Below are positions 7,434-13,923 of a stretch of DNA of 19,273 bases, piece after piece. Location of the stretch: assembly GCA_913031555.1 (NCBI GenBank), contig CAJWDO010000008.1, positions 1 through 19,273 of the forward strand, in the 5' to 3' direction. The notes beneath the pieces were generated by a model. It made no database searches. It was not told where the DNA came from and saw nothing but the letters and a program-made list of their open reading frames with translations. The first letter of the stretch is position 1; each line of letters begins with the position of its first letter. A program made the translations under genes and the position numbers. Source of the stretch: an uncultured Alphaproteobacteria bacterium. Lineage in GTDB: Bacteria > Pseudomonadota > Alphaproteobacteria > Puniceispirillales > Puniceispirillaceae.

Positions 7434-8126
7434 TCAACCATCATCGGCAGGCGCTTCGGCATCGGGCGCCGGGTCCGCCGCCTTGGCGACGCCCACCATC
7501 GCCGGACGCAGCAACCTGTCATGCAGCACATATCCATGCTGCACCACTTCGACAACAGTCCCTGGTGGCTGGTCTGGATGTGGCATCTCGAACATCGCTT
7601 GGTGGAAATTATAATCGAATTTCTCGCCAACCGGGCTGATCCGCCTGATCCCATGGCGCTCCATCGTGGACTGGATTTCAGTCCAGCTCATCTCGAGACC
7701 GGTTATCAGGGCATTCACCGATTCCCCCATCGCCTCGTCATTCGCAGCCGGCGCGGCATCGATGGCGCGCGCCAGATTGTCGATCGCACCGACAAGATCG
7801 CGGGCAAAGCCGGTATGGCTGTATTTACGGGCCGTCTCGAGTTCACGCTCGGTACGGCGGCGCATATTCTCGACATCGGCAAGTGCACGAAGAAGCTGAT
7901 CCTTCAGCGCGTCACGCTCGACCATCAGGGCATCGAAGGTTTCATCACCGGATTTGTCGTCAATTATTGACACCTCAGTGGCATCAAGCGCCGATTCGCC
8001 TACCGCGGCAGCCTCATCACCAGCTACTCCCGTGTCCAGAATCGCGTCCAGATCAACATCCAGGTTTTCGTCCATATTCACGTCAGGGGCAGTGCCTTTG
8101 GCAGTGTCCTTTTTCTTTTCTGTCAT
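7434..8126 (-). CDS. grpE: Nucleotide exchange factor GrpE
   Basis: Releases ADP from DnaK. The 230 residues comprise a Lys-rich then acidic N-terminal region (about 1-75), a long helix suited to a coiled-coil dimer (about 80-130), and the C-terminal wing with the conserved stretch from FDYNFHQAMFEMP to GYVLHDRLLRPAMVGVAK. The ATG at 8126 follows AAGGA by about 7 bases; the open frame to 8168 adds 14 residues that do not look like GrpE. It lies upstream of dnaK in the same direction with a 165-base gap and has its own heat-shock promoter candidate. Confidence 0.97.
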   Translation of the reverse strand: MTEKKKDTAKGTAPDVNMDENLDVDLDAILDTGVAGDEAAAVGESALDATEVSIIDDKSGDETFDALMVERDALKDQLLRALADVENMRRRTERELETARKYSHTGFARDLVGAIDNLARAIDAAPAANDEAMGESVNALITGLEMSWTEIQSTMERHGIRRISPVGEKFDYNFHQAMFEMPHPDQPPGTVVEVVQHGYVLHDRLLRPAMVGVAKAADPAPDAEAPADDG

Positions 8127-8183
8127 CGTCCGTCCTTCGTATCCGCCGGCGTCAACCGGACATTTCATCCTTTGCGTAGCGTT

Positions 8184-8212
8184 ATTTAGGCCTATTTGTG
8201 ATGTCAGCCAAG
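8184..8212 (-). promoter_or_regulatory. grpE: Probable RpoH promoter of grpE
   Basis: On the minus strand CTTG (8209-8212) is followed after 18 bases by CCTAAAT (8184-8190). Against the alphaproteobacterial RpoH pattern CTTG-N17/18-CYTATNT there is one mismatch (A for T) in the -10 part. Transcription would begin near 8177, about 50 bases before grpE. A second CTTG lies a few bases upstream with a worse partner. Confidence 0.5.
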
Positions 8213-8395
8213 GGCAAGCGTCCCGGAATCTTCATTAACGGCATGGAAGTTGCGTCATGGATTGTGGCCAGCATGGCCTGAACATGCGCAGCAGCCAGAT
8301 CCGTCAGGTCCTGTTGTCGACAAAAATTGAATATGCGAGAATTACCACCAAGGTGTTTGAACAAGACAACCGCCGCGCAGACGGGATAGAGACCG

Positions 8396-9409
8396 ATGGC
8401 AACAGTCAGGCAATCAATCACGGCGCTTTTTGAGCAGTCGCAGAAATCCGTCAGTGATGGCCAGGCAATGTTTGCCGTGATTGAATCTGAAGCCGTGGCA
8501 TCTGCCGATGCGGCCGAGGATTCCGATTTTGACATCCCCACCAGTGATGAACGGCCATCGATTGCCCACCGGTTCGATGATCTTCGCGAGCTCGCCGAGC
8601 GTGAAATGCATGGTGAAGCAGGCCGTCGTGAGGCAACACAGACATCTGGTGCCATGACAGGCAACCTTGATGAGCTGATCGTTCCCAATCCTTATGATAA
8701 TCCAGATGATGGTCTTGATGACAGTATTGGTGACACCTCTGGCGGTCACTCTGGAACCGGCCTTGATGCTGATGTTGATGGAAGGATCGCGTTAACGGCA
8801 GACGACACGCCGGAAACAACCGACAGTCCGGACATCGAGGCTAATATCGACACCGGAATGAACGGTGAGACCAACACGAATGACGAGGCCACCACACCCG
8901 ACCTGGCAATGCCCAGCGAGCCACCGGCACCGGCCGGCGGGGATGTTCTGTCCGACCTCGATATCGGCGACATTCAGGAGCTCGTGCGGCAGGCCTGGGA
9001 AGATGAAACAGCCCTTGGTGCTTCGGAAAGCAAAGCCGCGCCGGAAGCCACGTCCAAGGAAGCTGGTACAGATGAAAGTGGTGAAAATCCTGATATTGAG
9101 GCCACTCACATTGAATCCACTATGGAAGAGATTGCCGCGGCTGTTGTGAAGTCCGGCGATGTGCCGGTACCGGTCGATCTGACAGCGATAAAGACCGATC
9201 TGGTGGTCGCGATACGCGCAGAATTGCAGGCTGTGATGGAAGCCGATCTGCGTCCGATGATCAAGGCCGCCATTGCCGAGGCGCTGCAGGAACGTCCCAC
9301 GACACAACCAAAACCACGCGCGAAGAAGGCCGCCTCCGGCAAGGCGGCGAAGACAAAAGCAGTCACCCGTGCCAAAAAGGCACCCGCCGCCAAAAAATCC
9401 AACGATTGA
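8396..9409 (+). CDS. Hypothetical acidic protein with Lys/Ala-rich C-terminal tail
   Basis: No confident family was recognised in these 337 residues. Residues 1-100 are mixed and possibly helical. Residues 100-250 are rich in Asp, Glu, Thr and Gly with low complexity and are probably disordered. A short helix at 189-205 (DIGDIQELVRQAWEDE) and a longer amphipathic helix at about 262-300, containing LRPMIKAAIAEAL, follow. The last 30 residues (308-337) are Lys/Ala-rich, like a histone H1 or extended HU tail. The LRPM-containing helix faintly recalls the C-terminal helix of PopZ-type polar organising proteins (DUF2497), but this is only a hint. The ribosome binding site is weak. The gene is divergent from grpE and lies before the zinc-ribbon gene. 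Antisense frames here lack sensible composition, so the plus frame is preferred. Confidence 0.7.
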   Translation: MATVRQSITALFEQSQKSVSDGQAMFAVIESEAVASADAAEDSDFDIPTSDERPSIAHRFDDLRELAEREMHGEAGRREATQTSGAMTGNLDELIVPNPYDNPDDGLDDSIGDTSGGHSGTGLDADVDGRIALTADDTPETTDSPDIEANIDTGMNGETNTNDEATTPDLAMPSEPPAPAGGDVLSDLDIGDIQELVRQAWEDETALGASESKAAPEATSKEAGTDESGENPDIEATHIESTMEEIAAAVVKSGDVPVPVDLTAIKTDLVVAIRAELQAVMEADLRPMIKAAIAEALQERPTTQPKPRAKKAASGKAAKTKAVTRAKKAPAAKKSND

Positions 9410-9418
9410 TCCCTCAAG

Positions 9419-9460
9419 AATCAATCCCACAAAATCAATCTTACAAAATCAATCTTACTG
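9419..9460. repeat. 14-bp tandem repeat, three copies
   Basis: The unit AATCAATCTTACAA occurs at 9419-9432 (two changes), 9433-9446 (exact) and 9447-9460 (last two bases changed). It starts 10 bases after the stop codon of the acidic-protein gene and lies in the 199-base gap before the zinc-ribbon gene. The rest of that gap holds two direct GATTTTTT octamers (about 9510-9541) and the inverted repeat at 9561-9586. Confidence 0.85.
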
Positions 9461-9560
9461 GCGGTTTGCCCGGAAATTCACCGAATCATTGGTCTGATAT
9501 CCTCGTCGGAGTGATTTTTTCCACCCGTTAAAGATTTTTTAGTCACTGTCGCGGCACAAA

Positions 9561-9586
9561 GGACGGGACGGCACATCCCGCCGTCC
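9561..9586. repeat. GC-rich inverted repeat upstream of the zinc-ribbon gene
   Basis: GGACGG (9561-9566) and CCGTCC (9581-9586) are perfect complements, with GGGA and TCCC available as an inner pair. It lies 22 bases before the next gene's start. It could be a terminator-like stem for the preceding gene (no T-run follows) or a leader stem. Function is unknown. Confidence 0.4.
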
Positions 9587-9608
9587 AGCCGACGGGTCGC
9601 GATCATAA

Positions 9609-10160
9609 ATGCAGCTGGAATGCCCCCATTGCCAAAATGTCCTCACGGTGCCGGACAGACTGCGGCGCTATTACGACATGACGGTGCGCTGTCCCCAATG
9701 CCGTCATGTTTTCGCCATTCAGAAGCAAAACCAGCGTGATAACGGAGGTTCAGCGAATGATGTCCGGCAACCGCTCGACAGATCGATCTCGACACAGCAC
9801 AGCCATCATATGATTGTCTGTCAGGGCTGCAGTATGGATCTGCTTGTGCCGGGACAGGGACAATGCGGGCCACTGAGGCTTTCCTGTCCCTGTTGCCTTG
9901 TCGGTTTTCACCATAGTGGGGCCGGCGGCGCGGCGCGGCTTGACAGGGTGACGATCTTTCTTCTTTTTGAAATTACTGCTGGATGCGCGGTGTTGTGGGG
10001 CCATCACGAAGGCTATATCGAACTTGGAAATCTCATTGATGGAGCCTCGGTTGTTGATGGTGTCCGGCTCATCAATGACGAATGGCTGGCGGGGCTGCGT
10101 CAGATGCTGACCGAGCTGTTCACTCAGCTCAGGACAGCGGCAAGGGCGCGGCTGGTGTAA
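9609..10160 (+). CDS. Double zinc-ribbon protein with one membrane segment
   Basis: 183 residues. The N-terminal ribbon has CPHC (Cys5, Cys8) and CPQC (Cys28, Cys31), the pattern of MJ0042-type zinc ribbons common at the N-terminus of alphaproteobacterial proteins. A second ribbon repeats this with CQGC (Cys71, Cys74) and Cys93/Cys96 in CPCC. A hydrophobic stretch at about 114-130 (VTIFLLFEITAGCAVLWG) could cross the membrane, leaving a C-terminal domain of about 50 residues with no known resemblance. The ribosome binding site is poor. The 3' end overlaps the convergent hrcA by 37 bases. Molecular role unknown; zinc binding is inferred from the cysteine pattern. Confidence 0.75.
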   Translation: MQLECPHCQNVLTVPDRLRRYYDMTVRCPQCRHVFAIQKQNQRDNGGSANDVRQPLDRSISTQHSHHMIVCQGCSMDLLVPGQGQCGPLRLSCPCCLVGFHHSGAGGAARLDRVTIFLLFEITAGCAVLWGHHEGYIELGNLIDGASVVDGVRLINDEWLAGLRQMLTELFTQLRTAARARLV

Positions 10161-11179
10161 TCGACCATCGGAATGATTCTGGCATAGTTCATGTGACGCG
10201 GCCCCAACACGCCAATGGCGCCGATGACATTCCTGTCGGCATTGTGATATGGGGCAATGACAAGAGAGCAGCCGGTATTCACGAACATCCGGTGCTCGGC
10301 GCCGATGAAGATTTTTACCCCGTCACCACCACTTGTCGCCTCAAGAAGACGAAGCGCATTCTCACGCGCCTCGAGCTCGGAAAATAATTGTCTGATTGTA
10401 CCAAGATCATCGCCGGCCTCAACATCCTCGAGAAGGTTGGCCTGGCCGCGCATCACCAGCACGGCATCCTCTGCCACATCTCCCTCGGTCCAAAGCCCGA
10501 CTCCAGCCTCAACAAGCTGTCGGGACACCTCGTCAAGTTCAGCCCGATGCGCCGCGATTTCAGACCGGATCAGGCCGGTGGCGGCAAGAAGGTCACGCCC
10601 GGACAGCCGTGCATTCATATAATTGCTGGCCCGCACCATGGCCGATTGCGGCACGCCGGCCGGAAGATCGATCAGGCGGTTTTCAACACGGCCATCCATC
10701 CGCACCAGAACGGCGAGGGCACGATTCTCGCCAAGCGGTACGAATTCGAAATGCTGCAGCTCGGCATTGCTCTTCGAGGACAGTACCAGGCTTGCGCAGC
10801 GCGACAGGCCTGACAGGGTGCGTGTCGTCTTTTCAAGAAGATCATCGACAGAAATACCGCGCATCGCGCATTCACCGTCGATGGACAGCCTGTCCTCATC
10901 CGTCAGGTCGGAATTGTATTCCATCAACCCGTCGACAAACATCCGCAAGCCCGTTTCGGTCGGCACACGCCCGGCCGAGATATGTGGGGAGAACAGAAGC
11001 CCGGCCGCCTCAAGATCGCTCATATTGCTGCGAATCGACGCCGGTGACAGATCAAGGCGCAGCCGCTGCGCCAGCGTTTTCGATCCGATCGGCTGGCCGG
11101 ATTCGAGATAGGCGGCGACAAGCGCGTTAAAAATTTCAATGGCTCTTGGTTTCAGCCCGAGAAGGGTGGCGTCGTTCAT
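10124..11179 (-). CDS. hrcA: Heat-inducible transcription repressor HrcA
   Basis: Repressor that binds CIRCE operators of chaperone genes and senses GroE availability. The 351 residues begin with the HrcA winged-helix region (about 8-75: RAIEIFNALVAAYLESGQPIGSKTLAQ, then SPASIRSNMSDLEAAGLL and HISAGRVPTETGLRMFVDGL) and end with the family's GAIGVLGPRHMNYARIIPMVDYTS segment. The start at 11179 gives the usual family N-terminus. No CIRCE sequence (TTAGCACTC-N9-GAGTGCTAA) was seen upstream of hrcA, grpE or dnaK, so its target, probably groESL, is elsewhere. Many related genomes have hrcA directly before grpE; here two opposite-strand genes separate them. A TTGACC box 28-33 bases before the ATG could be a -35 element. 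Confidence 0.97.
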   Translation of the reverse strand: MNDATLLGLKPRAIEIFNALVAAYLESGQPIGSKTLAQRLRLDLSPASIRSNMSDLEAAGLLFSPHISAGRVPTETGLRMFVDGLMEYNSDLTDEDRLSIDGECAMRGISVDDLLEKTTRTLSGLSRCASLVLSSKSNAELQHFEFVPLGENRALAVLVRMDGRVENRLIDLPAGVPQSAMVRASNYMNARLSGRDLLAATGLIRSEIAAHRAELDEVSRQLVEAGVGLWTEGDVAEDAVLVMRGQANLLEDVEAGDDLGTIRQLFSELEARENALRLLEATSGGDGVKIFIGAEHRMFVNTGCSLVIAPYHNADRNVIGAIGVLGPRHMNYARIIPMVDYTSRALAAVLS

Positions 11180-11316
11180 CGTTCCAGCTTAGGGTAACGT
11201 CTGATAACGGGTCAATCTTGCTGTTCCCGCAGCCAGCCCTGCCGCGGCAATATAGCGGTGCGGCGGACTACATGGCAGGCACGGCACCAGACCGATACAT
11301 CTTTTACGAGGGTTTC

Positions 11317-12042
11317 ATGAATCGTTCCTCCGGCCGCTCGGCCGCCGATCTCCGCTCTGTAACACTTGAAGCTGCCGTGTCGCTGCATGCCGAGGGCTCC
11401 TGCCTGGCGAAATTCGGCAATACGCATGTTCTGTGCACGGCATCGGTAGAGGATCGTGTGCCACATTTTCTTCGTAACAGCGGTCGCGGCTGGGTGACCG
11501 CCGAATATGGCATGCTGCCACGCGCAACGCATAGCCGCTCCGACCGCGAGGCAGCCCGCGGCAAGCAGGGGGGACGGACGCTTGAAATACAGCGTCTGAT
11601 CGGGCGCGCGCTTCGTTCGGTCACCGATCTCGAGGCGCTTGGCGAGCATCAGATCAAGCTGGATTGCGACGTCATTCAGGCCGATGGTGGCACGCGTACA
11701 GCGGCCATTACCGGCGCCTGGGTTGCCCTGCGGATTGCCTGCGAGAAAATGCTGCTGTCCGGTGCCATCACGCGCCAGCCACTGACCGACCATGTCGCCG
11801 CCATTTCCTGCGGCGTCTGGCAGGGTCAGCCAATCGCCGATCTTGATTATGGCGAGGACAGCGCCGCCGAGGTTGATGCGAATTTCGTTCTCAGCGCCGA
11901 TGGCGGGCTGGTGGAAATCCAGGCAACTGGCGAGGAGCGACCCTTCAGCCGCGCGGAACTGAACCAAATCCTTGATCTTGCGGAAGCCGGGTGCCAGCAG
12001 CTCTTCACGCTGCAGGCCGCCGCTGTGCGCGGCGCGCTCTGA
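11317..12042 (+). CDS. rph: Ribonuclease PH
   Basis: Phosphate-dependent 3'-to-5' exoribonuclease that trims tRNA 3' ends. It has 241 residues (E. coli 238) and the strongly conserved GWVTAEYGMLPRATH (58-72), REAARGKQGGRTLEIQRLIGR (77-97) and DCDVIQADGGTRTAAITGA (116-134). The ATG at 11317 follows GAGGG by about 5 bases and matches the usual N-terminus (GR-x-x-x-x-LR-x-VTLE). The frame is open upstream to 11146 but that covers the divergent hrcA start. It heads the rph-rdgB-hemW run. Confidence 0.97.
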   Translation: MNRSSGRSAADLRSVTLEAAVSLHAEGSCLAKFGNTHVLCTASVEDRVPHFLRNSGRGWVTAEYGMLPRATHSRSDREAARGKQGGRTLEIQRLIGRALRSVTDLEALGEHQIKLDCDVIQADGGTRTAAITGAWVALRIACEKMLLSGAITRQPLTDHVAAISCGVWQGQPIADLDYGEDSAAEVDANFVLSADGGLVEIQATGEERPFSRAELNQILDLAEAGCQQLFTLQAAAVRGAL

Positions 12043-12072
12043 GCAACGGAACAAGTGACAGCAGGTTGACCG

Positions 12073-12675
12073 ATGGCACGAATGTTCACCGAGGATGAGC
12101 TGGTCATTGCGTCTCATAATGACGGCAAACTTCGCGAGATCGCGGCCCTGTTCGATGACAGATCGTTCCTTGTCACCTCAGCAAAGACCTATGACCTTCC
12201 CGAACCGGACGAAACCGAGGACAGTTTCCTTGGCAATGCGGCGCTGAAGGCGCGGGCCACCGCGGCGGCTACCGGCAAGCATGCGCTTGCCGATGACTCA
12301 GGCCTTGTCGTACCTGCTCTGAATGGCGCGCCGGGAATCTATTCGGCGCGATGGGCCGGACCGAACAGGGATTTCATACTGGCAATGCAGAAAGTGGAAA
12401 GTTCGCTTGCCGCGACCGGTGGCAAGGACAGGCGGGCACATTTCATCTGCGCGCTCGTGCTGTGCTGGCCGGATGGACATGAGGAAGGTTTCGAGGGACG
12501 GATCGACGGGGCCCTTGTCTGGCCGCCGCGCGGTCAGAACGGCTTTGGATATGATCCGATCTTCGTTGCCGAGGGACATGACATGACCTTTGGCGAGATG
12601 GAGCCACAGGCGAAACTGGCGATGGGGCATCGCGCCAGAGCCTTTGCCAAGCTTGTCGAATCCTGCTTTCCATGA
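12073..12675 (+). CDS. rdgB: XTP/dITP diphosphatase (RdgB/HAM1 family)
   Basis: Hydrolyses non-canonical purine nucleoside triphosphates (dITP, XTP), keeping them out of DNA and RNA. The 200 residues contain the N-terminal SHNDGKLREI (14-23), SFLGNAALKA (51-60), ADDSGLVVPALNGAPGIYSARWAG (73-96) and the C-terminal GEMEPQAKLAMGHRARAF segment. In the last segment GHR replaces the more common SHR. It follows rph by 30 bases and its stop overlaps the hemW start by 4 bases, so the three genes are probably one operon. Confidence 0.96.
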   Translation: MARMFTEDELVIASHNDGKLREIAALFDDRSFLVTSAKTYDLPEPDETEDSFLGNAALKARATAAATGKHALADDSGLVVPALNGAPGIYSARWAGPNRDFILAMQKVESSLAATGGKDRRAHFICALVLCWPDGHEEGFEGRIDGALVWPPRGQNGFGYDPIFVAEGHDMTFGEMEPQAKLAMGHRARAFAKLVESCFP

Positions 12676-13853
12676 CGGCTGCGACGGAAACCCCTCTGGC
12701 GCTCTACATCCATTGGCCTTTCTGCCGCGCCAAATGTCCCTATTGTGATTTCAACTCGCATGTCGCGCAGGAAATTGATCATACGCGCTTCGCCGCCGCC
12801 TATCGGCGCGAGATGGCACATATGGCAGCGCATTACGGGGACGGGCGGAAGCTTGTCTCGGTATTCTTTGGTGGCGGAACGCCAAGCCTGATGCCACCTT
12901 CACTGGTCGCTGGCACTCTGGAAGACGCGGACCGGTATTTCGGGTTGTCCAGCGATGTGGAGATCTCGGCAGAGGCAAATCCGACCTCGAGTGAAGCAGC
13001 CATGTTCGAGGGGTTTCGCGCCGCCGGGGTCAACCGGATCACGCTTGGCGTGCAGTCACTTCGCGATGTGGGGCTGGGATTTCTTGGCCGTGAACATTCC
13101 GCCGCGGATGCCCGCGCGGCCATCACCGCGGCGCGGCGAAGTTTCTCGCGTGCTTCGATCGATTTGATCTATGCGCGACGTGATCAGACACTTGCCGATT
13201 GGGAGGCCGAGCTAAACGAGGCGCTTGATCTTGGCCTGACACATATGTCGCTCTACCAACTGACCATCGAACAGGGGACGATATTCCACACCCGCAGTCG
13301 TCGGGGCGAGAGACTGGTTCCAACCGATGATCTCGCAGCCGAGATGTATGAGGCAACCGACGACATCATGACCGGCGCCGGGCTGCCCGCCTATGAGATT
13401 TCAAATCATGCCGCCACAGGCGAGACCTGCCGACATAATCTTGTCTATTGGCGCGCACAGGATTGGATCGGCATCGGGCCCGGTGCGCATGGCCGGCTTA
13501 ACGCGCCGGGCGGCAGACTGGGGCTTGCCACCCGCCGCAGCCCGGCGGCCTGGCTTGACGCGGTCGAGGCCAATGGCCACGCCATCGACATCGTGACCGA
13601 GGATGATCGTGAAGCTTCTGTCGCTGAGAGCCTGATGATGGGAATGCGCCTTGCAGACGGGGTGCCGCTTGTTGCCATGGACACTCGCTTCGGGCCGCGT
13701 GCCTCGTGGCTCGACGAGGATGCGATGGCCAGATATATCGCGGCTGACATGCTGGAGATCGACAGGGGAAATCTTCGCGCCACGCGCGCTGGCAGGCTGC
13801 TTCTCGACGGAATGCTGGCCGATCTTCTGCCTGATCATCCGCCGGCAGGTTGA
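12672..13853 (+). CDS. hemW: Radical SAM heme chaperone HemW
   Basis: A coproporphyrinogen-oxidase-like radical SAM protein that, in studied bacteria, carries heme to respiratory enzymes rather than making it. The 393 residues show the cluster motif CRAKCPYCDF at 18-27, the SAM-binding FFGGGTPSLM, the substrate-domain GVQSL, and the HNLVYW heme-binding motif (HNxxYW) that marks HemW. The ATG overlaps the rdgB stop as ATGA. The C-terminal HemN_C domain is complete and the gene ends 58 bases before the convergent lipoprotein gene. Confidence 0.95.
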   Translation: MTAATETPLALYIHWPFCRAKCPYCDFNSHVAQEIDHTRFAAAYRREMAHMAAHYGDGRKLVSVFFGGGTPSLMPPSLVAGTLEDADRYFGLSSDVEISAEANPTSSEAAMFEGFRAAGVNRITLGVQSLRDVGLGFLGREHSAADARAAITAARRSFSRASIDLIYARRDQTLADWEAELNEALDLGLTHMSLYQLTIEQGTIFHTRSRRGERLVPTDDLAAEMYEATDDIMTGAGLPAYEISNHAATGETCRHNLVYWRAQDWIGIGPGAHGRLNAPGGRLGLATRRSPAAWLDAVEANGHAIDIVTEDDREASVAESLMMGMRLADGVPLVAMDTRFGPRASWLDEDAMARYIAADMLEIDRGNLRATRAGRLLLDGMLADLLPDHPPAG

Positions 13854-13883
13854 GAATTGAATTTCAGGGTTAGATCTTGGGGT

Positions 13884-13923
13884 AAATCTTGTTCGTTCAA
13901 ATCTTGTTCGTTCAAATCTTGTC
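13884..13923. repeat. 15-bp tandem repeat at the 3' end of the LpoA-like gene
   Basis: AAATCTTGTTCGTTC occurs twice without change (13884-13898, 13899-13913) followed by a partial third copy (13914-13922). A diverged copy may precede it at 13872-13880. The repeat begins 31 bases after hemW ends and its last copy encodes the stop and final residues (DKI) of the lipoprotein gene on the minus strand. Duplication by slippage is the likely origin. Confidence 0.9.

Noticed and set aside
8201..8281. A 26-codon ORF (MSAKGKRPG...) upstream of the acidic-protein gene.
   Set aside because: No ribosome binding site, and it overlaps the grpE promoter region antisense; length is within chance.
8792..9430. 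A 212-codon minus-strand frame opposite the acidic-protein gene.
   Set aside because: Its Cys/Gly/Phe/Arg-rich composition is the shadow of Asp/Glu/Ala/Lys codons on the plus strand; no coherent domains.
9510..9545. T-runs after the acidic-protein gene as an intrinsic terminator.
   Set aside because: The T-runs are not preceded by a GC-rich stem; the only stem nearby (9561-9586) lies after them.
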